This document shows, piece after piece, positions 32,602 through 44,647 of a stretch of DNA of 64,000 nucleotides (position 1 is its first letter; the number at the start of each line of letters is the position of its first letter). This DNA comes from Curtobacterium oceanosedimentum (GTDB lineage Bacteria; Actinomycetota; Actinomycetes; Actinomycetales; Microbacteriaceae). The stretch is from the NCBI RefSeq assembly GCF_020297365.1, contig NZ_JAIXIG010000017.1:1-64000 (forward strand). The letters run 5' to 3'. The translations under genes and the position numbers were made by a program. The notes under the pieces were generated by a model. The model was not told where the DNA came from, did no database searches, and worked only from the letters and a program-made list of their open reading frames with translations.

Positions 32602-35559
32602 TCAGGACCGCTGGCGGCTCCTGCGGACACCGCTGCGGAGGCACAGGCCGAGGACCACGGCGAGGAGCGCCGCGACGGCCGCCGGACCAGCGCCCTCGGC
32701 GCCGGTGTACGCCAGCTCGTCCGCGTCCGGCGTCGTGGTGGCCTGACCGCTCCGGTCGTCGACCGGAGCGACGACGGCACCCGTCGTGGGCTCCGCAGCA
32801 GGAACCGTCGGCTCCGTCGGGTTCGTTGGGTCCGTCGTCGTCGGCGGCGTGACGACCGCGGTCGGGCTCACCTCGACGAGCATCGACGCGCTGACCGCTC
32901 CGACCGTCGCCGTGATCACGTGCGGCGAGGCGTGGTGGAACGTCACGGTCGCACCGTCGATCTCGTCCGATGCCACGCTGCTGGTGAGCGTCACGTCGCC
33001 GGGCGTCACGAGCTCGTTGCCGAAGGCGTCGGCACCGATCGCGTCGACCCGGATCGTCGATCCCTGTTCCGCCGTGACCGTACCGTCCTCGTTCCCCGTG
33101 CCGCGCGTGGTCAGCGTGAGCGCGTCGAGCTCGCCCGGGGCGACGTCGATCGTGACCGTGGAGACCGCGGGGAAGCCGACTCCGTTGGTCGCGGTGATCC
33201 GGACGACCCAGTGTCCGGCCTTCGTCGCCACACCGGTGATGTCGCCGGTCGCCGCGTCGAAGGTCAGCCCCGCGGGCAGGTCACCGTCGAAGGTCACGGT
33301 CGGTGCCGGGGACCCAGCGACGTCCACGTGGTAGCGGAACGGTTCGCCGGCCACGACCGTCGTCGGAAGGGTGCTCTCCGGGGTGGTGGTCGCGGGGATC
33401 CCGGCAACCGGCACGGTGCCGTCGGAGGTAACGGTGAGGGGCTCCCACCCGGAGAGGGTGCCGGTGACCTCGACGCTGACGACGTGGCCGAGGTCCGCCT
33501 CGACGGGGGTGTAGGTCCGGCTCGTCGCGCCGTCGACGGCGGTGCCGTCACTGAGCCAGCGGTAGGAGAGCTCGGTGCCCTCGACCCATCCGGTGCTGCG
33601 CGCGGTGAGCTCGGCACCGACCTGCGCGGTGCCGGTGGCCTCGATCATGGCCGAGGCGTGCTGCGTGCCGGCGATCACGGCGACGTCGGTGGCTGCGTCG
33701 ACCGTGCGGTCGGTGTAGCCGTCGAGGTGCCCGGCCACCGTGACGCCGAGCACTGCGTCGACGTCGTCGGCCGTGGGCGTGTACGTGACGCCGGTCGCAC
33801 CAACGATGGCGACGCCGTCGCGGGTCCACCGGCGGTCGAAGGACGTGCCCTCGAGCCAGCCGGTGTCCGTGACGGTGAGGGCGGTACCGACCGCAGGGTC
33901 GCCGTCGATGCCGACGGTACCGTGCTGCCGCCCCTCGCCCACCAGGGCCGGAGTGCTGGCGACGGAGTACCGGTCGTAGCCCTCGGCGGTGCCGGTCGCA
34001 ACGACGTGCAGGGAGTGACCGGCCTGCGCGGCGGTCGGTGTGTAGCTCGCCGAGGTCGCGCCGGCGAGCGCCCGGTCGCCGTCGAACCACTGCAGCGCGA
34101 CCTCGGCGCCGGCCGGCGTCCACCCGCTGGTCGTCGCCGTGATCGGCTCGGCGACCGTGGCAGCACCGGTCGCGACGGTGCCGGTCTGCGTGCCGGAGGT
34201 AGCGGCGACGGTGTCCGAGGTCGCGGTCGTCGCGGTGTACCCGCGCGAGGTGACCGAGGCGATGACGAAGACCTCGTGCCCGCCGATCGCGTCACGGCCG
34301 GTGACCGTGTACTGCTCGGTGGTCGCGCCGGGGATCTGGACGTTCGTGCTGTCGCGGTACCACTGGTAGCGCACCGCGGCGTCGGTGGGGACGACCGCGG
34401 GGAGCGACGCGGTGAGGACTGTACCGGCCTTCGCGGACGAGCCGACCGTGGCGTCTCGGGCATCGGCGATCCGGACGGTGCCCGGAGCGATCGTGCCGGA
34501 GCCGACGGTGCCGAGGTCTGCGGTCTTCGTGGCGGTGTGACGCCCGACGGCGTTCGCGGTCACGGTGACCTGCACGGCCTTGCCGAGGGCATCCGGGGTC
34601 GGCGTGTACGTCGCCGCGGTGCTCACCGGGGCGCCGTCGACAGTCCACGACCAGGTGAGGCTCGGGGCCGGGGTCCAGCCGTCCGAGCTCGCGGTCACGC
34701 TCTTGCCGACCGCCAGTTTGGCGTCATCGATCGTCAGCGAGCCGCCCGCGAAGTCGCCCATGGGTGTCGCGGTCGCAGTGGCGCTCCACAGCCCGGGGCC
34801 GCGGTCGGTGGTCGCCCGGACCCGGAAGTCGTACGCGGTGCCGTCCGTCAGGCCGGTGACCGTCGCGGTCGTCGCCGTGGTCGCGGCGGGCGCGCTCCAC
34901 GAGCCGGAACCGTGCTCGGCGTACTCGGTCTCGTACCCGGTCACGGTGGTGTCCGCCGGCGGTGTCGGCGCGGTCCACGAGAGCGCGGCAGTACCGTCAC
35001 CGGCAGTCGCGGTGAAGGTCCCGGGCGCCGGGATCGTCAAGACGTAGGTGCGGTAGTTGAAGGACTCGAAGCCGACGGAGCTGCGGCCGCCGGCGATCAG
35101 CCCCTCACCAGGGGCCGGAGCGTTGCTGGTGTAGACCGAGCCCTTGGGAAGCGCGAAGAAGTAGGTCGAGCCGGCCGTGACGGTCGGAGGCGTCGCGAAG
35201 GAGACCGTCTGCCAGCCCCCCGCTTGCGAGATGGTCCCGGTGGCGAGCGCCGTGCCCGTCGCCGATGAGCCCGCGTACACCGAGACGAGGCCGGTCACGT
35301 TGGTCGCGCCGTACGGCCACCAGTTGATGTCGGCGCCGGTGAGCTGACCGCTCCGGCTGGGGACGTAGACCTGGCCGGAGCCGGCCGGGAAACTGAGCCC
35401 GGACCACTGCTTCTCCGTCGCGCGGTCGATCGTGCCGGTGGCCGGAGCCGCCTGCGCGGCGGGGGCAGCGATCAAGGTGAGCGAGCCGACGAGGGCTGCG
35501 GCGAGCGCCGCTGCCGAGAGCCGGGCACGGCGACGAGGCCTCGCGGAGCGTGAGAGCAC
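32602..35559 (-). CDS. LAYTG-anchored multi-domain surface protein
   Basis: 985 residues. A signal peptide (ends near AAQAAP, about residue 41) is followed by a DUF4082-like N-terminal domain (about 45-195: WSGLSFPAGSGQVYVP, WWPYGATNV). A fibronectin type III domain (about 200-290) follows, then five or six repeats of about 90 residues with VGxxLTxxxxGW and YTPTxxxxG. A cadherin-like domain (AGLTFDAATGDITGV) and a Big domain come next. The tail has a Pro/Thr linker, the sorting motif LAYTG, a hydrophobic helix and RRSRQRS. LAxTG is the class E sortase signal. GTG at 35559 has GAAGGA upstream. It is probably an adhesin. Confidence 0.85.
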   Translation of the reverse strand: MLSRSARPRRRARLSAAALAAALVGSLTLIAAPAAQAAPATGTIDRATEKQWSGLSFPAGSGQVYVPSRSGQLTGADINWWPYGATNVTGLVSVYAGSSATGTALATGTISQAGGWQTVSFATPPTVTAGSTYFFALPKGSVYTSNAPAPGEGLIAGGRSSVGFESFNYRTYVLTIPAPGTFTATAGDGTAALSWTAPTPPADTTVTGYETEYAEHGSGSWSAPAATTATTATVTGLTDGTAYDFRVRATTDRGPGLWSATATATPMGDFAGGSLTIDDAKLAVGKSVTASSDGWTPAPSLTWSWTVDGAPVSTAATYTPTPDALGKAVQVTVTANAVGRHTATKTADLGTVGSGTIAPGTVRIADARDATVGSSAKAGTVLTASLPAVVPTDAAVRYQWYRDSTNVQIPGATTEQYTVTGRDAIGGHEVFVIASVTSRGYTATTATSDTVAATSGTQTGTVATGAATVAEPITATTSGWTPAGAEVALQWFDGDRALAGATSASYTPTAAQAGHSLHVVATGTAEGYDRYSVASTPALVGEGRQHGTVGIDGDPAVGTALTVTDTGWLEGTSFDRRWTRDGVAIVGATGVTYTPTADDVDAVLGVTVAGHLDGYTDRTVDAATDVAVIAGTQHASAMIEATGTAQVGAELTARSTGWVEGTELSYRWLSDGTAVDGATSRTYTPVEADLGHVVSVEVTGTLSGWEPLTVTSDGTVPVAGIPATTTPESTLPTTVVAGEPFRYHVDVAGSPAPTVTFDGDLPAGLTFDAATGDITGVATKAGHWVVRITATNGVGFPAVSTVTIDVAPGELDALTLTTRGTGNEDGTVTAEQGSTIRVDAIGADAFGNELVTPGDVTLTSSVASDEIDGATVTFHHASPHVITATVGAVSASMLVEVSPTAVVTPPTTTDPTNPTEPTVPAAEPTTGAVVAPVDDRSGQATTTPDADELAYTGAEGAGPAAVAALLAVVLGLCLRSGVRRSRQRS

Positions 35560-35733
35560 GGGGATCCTTCGGGTGGATGCGACCGATGCGGTCACGGTTG
35601 CGCTCACCGTACCGAGGGGAACTCGGGTTGCGCTTCCTCCCGTGTGGGGGCCAAGCAGGGCGATCAGCCGCCGTGCACGTTGCTTCGGCGGGTGCTCGGC
35701 TGGTGCGCTGGCCTGGAGGCGCGGCTTCGCTCC

Positions 35734-35804
35734 GACCGGCATGGGCACCGGCCCGGCTGGCGCGAACGACACTGAGGGCGCGGGGCGACGCCGCCTGCGT
35801 GAGC
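35734..35804 (+). pseudogene. Decayed copy of the PRC-barrel gene 3' end
   Basis: From ACCGGC..ATGGGC..ACCGG through CCGGCTGGCGC, GACAC, GAGGGCGCGGG and CGACGCCGCCTGC to TGAGC this copies about 60 bases ending at 32446, with an internal deletion, one lost base and several substitutions. The copy no longer encodes the domain. Confidence 0.55.
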
Positions 35805-35842
35805 AGTTCTGGAACCCGCGCCGTCGCGCCCGCTGGATGCGT

Positions 35843-35865
35843 GCCTCCAGACCCGGACTGGAGGC
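35843..35865. repeat. CTGGAGGC-family hairpin
   Basis: GCCTCCAG (35843-35850), a 7-base loop and CTGGAGGC (35858-35865). It belongs to the same arm family as the terminators at 27138 and 38513. No gene end is adjacent, so it may be a leftover. Confidence 0.5.
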
Positions 35866-35926
35866 GCGTCAGCGGCCCGCCCCGCCGGTCACGTCGGCGC
35901 CGCGTCACCCCGGCGCGTGACGACGC

Positions 35927-36112
35927 TCAGTTCCAGGGACCGTCCGCCGTGCCGAGGTGCTCTGCGCCGAGCGGAGTGACCGGCAGGGCAGCAAGGCTCG
36001 CGAGCCCCACCTGCAGGAGGGCCGCTCGTGAGGTCCCGACACGTCTGATCGCCACCATCCCCTCGATGACCGCACAGAAGTAGGTGCCGAGCGCCCCGGC
36101 GTCCGCATCCGC
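35927..36112 (-). pseudogene. C-terminal remnant of a TetR regulator
   Basis: 61 codons remain open between an in-frame TAG (36113-36115) and a TGA at 35927. They read GALGTYFCAVIEGMVAIRRVGTS, then RAALLQVGLASLAALP, which matches the closing helices of TetR regulators. The DNA-binding half is absent and there is no start codon. Confidence 0.6.
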
Positions 36113-36286
36113 CTAGCCTGCCGTCTGCGCATCCACCCTGCACTCCGACCGTTGCGTTGCTCCGATCGGCCTCGCCGCCAGAGCCAGCGCACTCGACGAG
36201 GACCCTGGCCCGCGCGCTGCAGCGACCACGTTCAACCGCAAGCCGCTGGCCGAAGTCGCCGAGGCGCTCCGCCCACGAGCAGCTTC

Positions 36287-37408
36287 CTATGCCAGCGACA
36301 CCTCATCCATGAGGGAGATCCATGCCCGCATAACATTCAGACCCTCGACGAGAAGCGTCAGTCCCTCACGGAGAGTGCGAATTGGTCCCCTGAGATCCCG
36401 GGAGGACTTCTCAAGAGGCTCAAGGGTCTCGACCATTGAACGAACTGCGCCCAGTCCAACTTCGGACTGCGCCACCATGTTTCGTACCGTAGCGAAAAAT
36501 TCCTCGAAGTTGGCCTTCGATCCCGGCGTGGCTTCGACTTCCGCGGGGGCCCCTTGGATGATGATCCGGACTCCCTCATCTACGTCATGCAGCAAGGTGG
36601 CGAAGTGGTTGCCTTGCGCGCGAATTTCGCGAGCCGGTGACACAAGCCCTTCCGACAATTTACGCGCAACCGTCAGGCGCGCAGCAATACCAGACCCCTG
36701 CGCATTTTGCTTGTCAATGTCCCCAGCCGCCGCACTCATTGCTCGACCGATCTCCTCGATCGTTTGGCCAATCGAGAGAACGGTCTCAGTCAGGTCGGGT
36801 AAAGCTGTCTCCATCAATCCTAGCTTGTCGAGAGTGCCCGATTCGTCGAGTTGCGCCTCCGCCGACGCCGCGGCAGCGATAACCTCACCACTCGCCACTG
36901 CTTGATCTGCTGCGGCATTGGCGGCCACAAGCCGTTCCGCGAGGCCCGAAACTGCCCGCTTGTAATCTCCGGACTGGCGGTCCGCGAATCGAAGCGAAGT
37001 CCAATCAACCCACTGAAAGCGAGCAACCAAAGCCATGAGATCGTCGGTCTGTGGATCCTCGTGAAGTCCCGGAAAGTCCACATACAGAATCGGCAGTACA
37101 AGTTCTTTGACCCCTAACTTTTCCGCGTTTCTCGCGAAGAAGTTGAGCTCCCGCCGACATTCAGCACTCTTGAAGTAGCGCGGAGTGATTACCGGGATGA
37201 AGAAGGCAATCGACGAGAGACCATCATCTATCTTCGGGCGCCAGTCATCACCCCAGGTGAGGTTGTCGCGGTCGAGGAACAGATTGATTGCCTCGCCAGT
37301 GAGCATCTCGAACTGCGCAGCGACGTCGCGAGCAAGGTCGGCTATGCGCCCAGATTCTGCGTCGTCATCTACGTGGACATAAGACCAGAAACCATCTATC
37401 TGAGCCAC
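36287..37408 (-). CDS. TIR-domain protein with coiled-coil C-terminus, laterally acquired
   Basis: 373 residues. Residues 1-165 form a TIR domain: FWSYVHVDDD, LFLDRDNLTWGDDWRPKID, IAFFIPVITPRYFKSAECRRELNFFA with the presumed catalytic Glu83, and VLPILYVDFP. Residues 180-373 are helical and Ala/Glu-rich, probably a coiled coil. Bacterial TIR domains hydrolyse or cyclise NAD+ and are widely used against phage; that role is inferred here. GTG at 37408 has AAAGAGAG upstream. The GC content is clearly below that of its neighbours (32, 40 and 28 G/C in three sampled 60-base rows) and codons such as ATA occur. It lies 58 bases downstream of nrdF, same strand, with no terminator evident between them. 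Confidence 0.85.
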   Translation of the reverse strand: MAQIDGFWSYVHVDDDAESGRIADLARDVAAQFEMLTGEAINLFLDRDNLTWGDDWRPKIDDGLSSIAFFIPVITPRYFKSAECRRELNFFARNAEKLGVKELVLPILYVDFPGLHEDPQTDDLMALVARFQWVDWTSLRFADRQSGDYKRAVSGLAERLVAANAAADQAVASGEVIAAAASAEAQLDESGTLDKLGLMETALPDLTETVLSIGQTIEEIGRAMSAAAGDIDKQNAQGSGIAARLTVARKLSEGLVSPAREIRAQGNHFATLLHDVDEGVRIIIQGAPAEVEATPGSKANFEEFFATVRNMVAQSEVGLGAVRSMVETLEPLEKSSRDLRGPIRTLREGLTLLVEGLNVMRAWISLMDEVSLA

Positions 37409-37466
37409 GTCGAACTCTCTTTCTCTTGCTGGTCCGGAAGAGGCCGAAGCAAGTTCACGTTGAGGC

Positions 37467-40719
<3,253 letters not shown>

Positions 40720-41148
40720 AATGCATCCAATCCTGAGTTGACCGCCGACACGTCGTCAGGGGTCCCGAAGAGTTCGAATCGATAGAGAAGGGGGACGTTG
40801 CACTTGCGTGCGATGACGTCCCCTGCCAGGCCGTAGGCCTCGCCGAAGTTCGTGTTGCCGCCCACGACCACGCCGCGGATGAGCGAGCGGTTGTGCGCGT
40901 CGTTGAGGAACTTGATGACCTGCTTGGGCACGGCCCCCTCGCCGTTGCCGCCACCGTAGGTGGGCAGCACCAGGACGTAGGGCTCGTCGACGTGCAGGAA
41001 GGGCTCACTCGGGTAGAGCGGGATCCGGTCCGCGTCGCGGCCGAGCTTCTCGACGAAGCGTGCGGTGTACCCGGACACGCTCGAGAAGTAGACCAATCGG
41101 CTCATGGTGCGCTCCTCTGGAAAGGTGCGGACGGACGGACCGGGGCGA

Positions 41149-41176
41149 CCTGGCGGAGGCGGGTCGCGCCTCCAGG
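41149..41176. repeat. CTGG(C)GGAGGC-family hairpin between nrdH and nrdI
   Basis: CCTGGCGGAGGC (41149-41160) pairs with GCCTCCAGG (41168-41176) with one bulge. It is the same arm family as the hairpins at 27138 and 38513. Confidence 0.55.
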
Positions 41177-41188
41177 CCGGCGGTGGGT

Positions 41189-41214
41189 GGTGCGGGTCCG
41201 ACGGGACCCGCACC
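41189..41214. terminator. Hairpin just after nrdH
   Basis: GGTGCGGGTCC (41189-41199) pairs perfectly with GGACCCGCACC (41204-41214), starting four bases beyond the nrdH stop. Together with the 41149 hairpin it may set the nrdH:nrdIE ratio. Confidence 0.65.
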
Positions 41215-41217
41215 GAC

Positions 41218-41451
41218 TCACGCGAGTTCGGCGCTGAGCGTCGCGATCTTGTCGGGACGGAAGCCCGACCAGTGGTCGTCGTCGGTCACGACGACGGGGG
41301 CCTGCATGTAGCCCAGGCTCTTGACGTGCTCGAGCGCTGCCTCGTCGGTGGAGACGTCGTGCACTTCGTACTCGATGCCCTTGTTGTCGAGGGCCCGGTA
41401 CGTCGCGGTGCACTGGACGCAGGACGGCTTGGTGTAGACGGTGACAGCCAT
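41218..41451 (-). CDS. nrdH: Glutaredoxin-like NrdH
   Basis: 77 residues. The redox motif is CVQC in [17 protein letters not shown], with QAPVVV and a C-terminal [10 protein letters not shown], the NrdH signature. It passes electrons from thioredoxin reductase to NrdE. It is the first gene of nrdHIEF. ATG at 41451 has AGGGGAAAAC upstream. Confidence 0.96.
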   Translation of the reverse strand: MAVTVYTKPSCVQCTATYRALDNKGIEYEVHDVSTDEAALEHVKSLGYMQAPVVVTDDDHWSGFRPDKIATLSAELA

Positions 41452-41514
41452 GTTTTCCCCTGGTTTCTGGGCCCGTTCGGGGTCCGAAGTTCGTGTGCGG
41501 TGCTGAGGACGACG

Positions 41515-41530
41515 CTACTACATGTTGTGC
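41515..41530. promoter_or_regulatory. NrdR-like box upstream of nrdH
   Basis: CTACTACATGTTGTGC fits the 16-base NrdR palindrome (ACAcwAnATnTwGtgT type). It lies 64 bases before nrdH. A clear second box at the usual 31-32 base spacing was not seen. Confidence 0.6.
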
Positions 41531-41578
41531 CCGACGAACCGTCGGACCACTAGAGGAAGTGTTACACCCCTGTAGTTC

Positions 41579-41691
41579 TCCACAACCCGATCCACAGTGT
41601 GGACATTCCGCGAAGCCCGGTTTTCCGCCACTCTCGCATCGGCCACCGACACTCTCCACGTGTTGTGGAGGCACTCCTCCACAAGTGTGGA
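41579..41691. repeat. Cluster of TCCAC/GTGGA dyads
   Basis: Three dyads, TCCACA-G-TGTGGA (41591-41603), TCCAC-GTGTT-GTGGA (41655-41669) and TCCACA-AG-TGTGGA (41678-41691), plus a lone TTCTCCACA at 41576. The motif resembles DnaA boxes (TTNTNCACA) and also fits an unknown dimeric regulator. It lies between nrdH and the MFS gene. Confidence 0.6.
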
Positions 41692-41772
41692 AACCGACCG
41701 TTCGGCGTGTCGCGGAAGCACCCTCCCCCGGACGGGTGACAGCCCGATCCGTCCGGTCCGTACACTCGTCTC

Positions 41773-42978
41773 GTGAGTACGTACGGCCCCCTCCTGAAGA
41801 CCCCCGGCGTGGGTCGAGTCATCGCTGCACAGCTCACCGCGCGGTTCCCGTTCGGGATGCTGTCGCTGGCCTACCTGCTGCACGTCGAGCACGTCTTCGA
41901 CTCGTACGGCGCCGCCGGTCTCGTGCTCGCGACGACGAGCATCGGCCAGGCGATCGCGGGTCCGCTCACCAGCCGCTGGATGGGCAGCTGGGGCATGCGC
42001 CCGGTCCTGGTGCTGACGAGCATCGTCGCGCTGCTCAGCATGGCCGTCATCGCCTTCTCCACCATGCCCCTGTGGGCGTACGTGGTGGTCGGGTTCCTGG
42101 GCGGCCTGGCGGTGCCGCCCGTGCAGCCGGCGGTGCGCACCATCTACCCCAAGATGGTGACGTCGTCGCAGCTCACACCCCTGTTCTCGCTCGACGCCAG
42201 CGCGCAGGAGCTCATCTGGGTCGCCGGTCCGGTCATCACCACGTTCGTCGCGACGCAGATCGGCACGGTCGAGGCGATCGTCGTCGCCATGGTCTTCCTG
42301 GTGATCGGCGGCGTGTGGTTCATCGCCTCGCCCGAGCTCGGCCGCGTCCGCATCCCCCGGTCGAAGCGGGCGTTCGGCGTCGTGCTCAAGCGCCCCTCGG
42401 TCGTCGTCGCCACCCTGACCGGCCTGCTGCTCATCGGCGCCTGCTCCGCGGTCGAGGCGAGCGTGACGAGCGTCTTCGGCGAGGGCAGCCCGAACGCCGG
42501 CATCGTGCTGGCCGTGTTCGCGGTCGGGTCGCTCGTCGGCGGCCTGGCGTTCGGACACCGGCCGATCTCGCGCAACACGCTCTGGACGCGCATGGCCGTC
42601 GTCTTCGTCGGCCTCACGCTGGCCCTCGGCGGCACCAACTTCTGGTGGCTCTGCCTGGCCCTCGTCATCGCGGGTGTGGGCATCGCGCCGGCCCTCGCGG
42701 TGATGTTCGGGTCGGTGTCGGCGACGGTCAAGTTCTCCGACACCGCCGAGGCCTACGGCTGGATGGGCACCGGTCAGCTGATCGGCGCGGCGGGTGGTTC
42801 CGCGGTCGCGGGCTTCCTGATCGACAGCAACGGCCCGGTCGGCGGCTTCACCGTCGGCGCGGTCATGGCCGGCCTCGGCGTGGTGCTGCCCCTGGCAATG
42901 CGGAGCTGGCTCCCCGACCTGCGCGGTCGTGACGCGAGCCCCCTGCCCGACACCGAGCCGGTCACCCTCCCCACCTGA
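41773..42978 (+). CDS. MFS transporter, 12 helices
   Basis: 401 residues with twelve predicted helices. Segments such as SIGQAIAGPLTSRWMGSWGMRPVLVL after helix 2 fit the MFS loop 2-3 motif. The C-terminal half repeats the pattern (FAVGSLVGGLAFGHRP). GTG at 41773 is six bases after TACACT, a leaderless promoter. It may be a drug or sugar exporter. It shares its upstream region with nrdH and the TCCAC cluster. Confidence 0.85.
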   Translation: MSTYGPLLKTPGVGRVIAAQLTARFPFGMLSLAYLLHVEHVFDSYGAAGLVLATTSIGQAIAGPLTSRWMGSWGMRPVLVLTSIVALLSMAVIAFSTMPLWAYVVVGFLGGLAVPPVQPAVRTIYPKMVTSSQLTPLFSLDASAQELIWVAGPVITTFVATQIGTVEAIVVAMVFLVIGGVWFIASPELGRVRIPRSKRAFGVVLKRPSVVVATLTGLLLIGACSAVEASVTSVFGEGSPNAGIVLAVFAVGSLVGGLAFGHRPISRNTLWTRMAVVFVGLTLALGGTNFWWLCLALVIAGVGIAPALAVMFGSVSATVKFSDTAEAYGWMGTGQLIGAAGGSAVAGFLIDSNGPVGGFTVGAVMAGLGVVLPLAMRSWLPDLRGRDASPLPDTEPVTLPT

Positions 42979-43196
42979 GGCACGCCCTCCGGTCCGCGGT
43001 GCCGCGCGACGTGTCGGCGTGCCGCCGGGTCGCGCGCGGTCCGGCGCGTGGCGCGACGATGTCGACGTCGTACGACACCGACTTCGTCGCACCGACCGCA
43101 CAACCCGTCCCTCCACAGCCCGTCAGGCGGCTCACGTCCTCCACGGACGGCCTGGAGGCCCGGCGCACCCCCGCCGGACACGGGCAGGATGGGTGC

Positions 43197-44015
43197 ATGG
43201 TCACTCCAGTCTCCCTCCGCGACGGGCGGTCGATCCCCGCGATCGGCTTCGGCGTCTACAAGGTCGACGACGCCGGAGCCGAGACGGCCGTCGGTCTCGC
43301 GCTCGACGCCGGCTACCGACACGTCGACACCGCCGAGATGTACGGCAACGAGACCGGCGTCGGCAACGCGATCCGGGCCTCCGGGCTGGACCGCGACGAC
43401 GTCTTCGTGACGACGAAGGTGTGGAACGACCACCAGGGGCGCGACGCGACCCTGCGCGCGTTCGACGGCAGCCTGCAGCGGTTGGGGCTCGACGCCGTCG
43501 ACCTCTACCTGATCCACTGGCCGGCGGCGGCGAACGACCGCTACGTCGAGACCTGGCAGACCCTGGTCGAGCTGCGCGAGTCGGGCCGGGCTCGGAGCAT
43601 CGGTGTCTCGAACTTCCAGGTGCCGCACCTGCAGCGGCTCATCGACGAGACCGGCGAGGTCCCGGCGCTCAACCAGGTCGAACGGCACCCCTGGCTGCCC
43701 CAGCACGAGCTCATCGCCTTCCACCGCGAGCACGACATCGCGACCGGAGCCTGGTCACCGCTCGGGCGTGGACGCCTGGTCGACGACCCCGTGCTGACCG
43801 GCATCGCGGATGCGCACGGGGTGAGCGTGGCGCAGGTGCTCGTGCGCTGGAACGTGCAACAGGGCGTCGTGGTGCTGCCGAAGTCGGTGACGCCGTCGCG
43901 GATCCGGTCCAACCTCGACGTGCAGGGGTTCACGCTCTCCGACGACGAACTGGCGGCGATCGCGACGCTCGAGTCCGGGCAGCGGACGGGCTCGCACCCC
44001 GACTCGGTGTCGTAG
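43197..44015 (+). CDS. Aldo/keto reductase
   Basis: 272 residues, usual size. Catalytic tetrad: Asp and Tyr in HVDTAEMYGNE, Lys in VTTKVWND, His in LYLIHWP. NADPH-binding segments are SIGVSNF and VLPKSVTPSRIRSN. ATG at 43197 is six bases after CAGGAT, a plausible leaderless promoter. The frame stays open back to an ATG at 43059, so a 46-residue N-terminal extension is formally possible, but family members begin near PVSLRDG. Confidence 0.9.
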   Translation: MVTPVSLRDGRSIPAIGFGVYKVDDAGAETAVGLALDAGYRHVDTAEMYGNETGVGNAIRASGLDRDDVFVTTKVWNDHQGRDATLRAFDGSLQRLGLDAVDLYLIHWPAAANDRYVETWQTLVELRESGRARSIGVSNFQVPHLQRLIDETGEVPALNQVERHPWLPQHELIAFHREHDIATGAWSPLGRGRLVDDPVLTGIADAHGVSVAQVLVRWNVQQGVVVLPKSVTPSRIRSNLDVQGFTLSDDELAAIATLESGQRTGSHPDSVS

Positions 44016-44069
44016 CGGCGGGGTACGTGCCGTCCAGCAGCTCCGGCGACCGGCCCGTACTGTCGAGGG

Positions 44070-44642
44070 GTGATCGATCCTCAGCAGACCGCCCGTGAGC
44101 ATCTCCGACCCGACGAGCAGCTGTACTGGGCGGGTACCGGTGATCCCGCGAAGCTCTTCACGGGCCGCGACGGGTTCCTCGTGCCGTTCTCACTGCTCTG
44201 GACCGGATTCGTCCTGACCTCGCTGGTCCAGATACCGCTGAGTGGCGCCCCGGTCCCGGTCGTGATCATCCCGCTGGCCCTGTCGCTCGTCGGCCTGCAC
44301 CTCGTGTTCGGCCGCTTCTTCGTCAAGGTGCACCGCAAGCGCACGACGGTCTATGCCGTGACGTCCCGCCGGGCCATGATCATCACGCGCCGCGGCTCCC
44401 GCGATGTCCCCGTCGAACGCACCGATCGCACGATCACGTGGACCAGGGGCCGGCGCCACTGTTCGGTGGAGTGGAACTCCGGAGAAGCACGCGGTGCGAC
44501 GGGGTTCCTCGGGGGCGGTGCGACTGGCCGCATCTACGCGAACACCGGGCTCGACGGATTGTTCGGCCAGCAGGTGTTCGCGTTCTGGGACGTCCGCGAC
44601 GGCGAGGAACTCGTGCGAGCCCTCGACCGCGCGGCGCACTAG
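44070..44642 (+). CDS. Membrane protein with PH-like domain
   Basis: 190 residues. REHLRPDEQLYWAGTGDP opens the protein, two helices follow (about 36-52 and 58-78), then a PH-like beta domain with VYAVTSRRAMIITRRG. The pattern of an LRPDE start followed by a TSRR strand is common in actinobacterial bPH/YdbT-like proteins. GTG at 44070 is six bases after TACTGT (leaderless). Function unknown. Confidence 0.7.
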   Translation: MIDPQQTAREHLRPDEQLYWAGTGDPAKLFTGRDGFLVPFSLLWTGFVLTSLVQIPLSGAPVPVVIIPLALSLVGLHLVFGRFFVKVHRKRTTVYAVTSRRAMIITRRGSRDVPVERTDRTITWTRGRRHCSVEWNSGEARGATGFLGGGATGRIYANTGLDGLFGQQVFAFWDVRDGEELVRALDRAAH

Positions 44643-44647
44643 GCGGG

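Larger units (their letters stand above)
35560..36286. other. 727-base region of gene remnants
   Basis: No intact gene is seen between the LAYTG protein and the TIR gene. It holds a decayed copy of the PRC gene 3' end (35734-35804), a small hairpin of the CTGGAGGC family (35843-35865) and a TetR C-terminal remnant (35927-36112). About 170 bases with only short, unconvincing frames precede the end of the TIR gene. The composition shifts toward lower GC at its right edge. Confidence 0.6.
41452..41772. other. 321-base divergent region between nrdH and an MFS gene
   Basis: No coding frame is seen. It contains an NrdR-like box, a cluster of TCCAC/GTGGA dyads (41579-41691) and the -10 of the leaderless MFS gene (TACACT, 41761-41766). 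Confidence 0.7.

Noticed and set aside
32593-35268. A long plus-strand frame opposite the LAYTG protein
   Set aside because: Same reason: low-complexity Arg/Gly composition, no domain, and the opposite strand is clearly coding.
36152-36286. Short plus-strand frame reading TTFNRKPLAEVAEALRP
   Set aside because: It looks protein-like but is too short, has no start or family match, and lies in a remnant region.
41579-41691. The TCCACA cluster as a chromosomal replication origin
   Set aside because: dnaA and dnaN are absent, there is no AT-rich unwinding region, and the motifs form dyads rather than the usual DnaA-box array.
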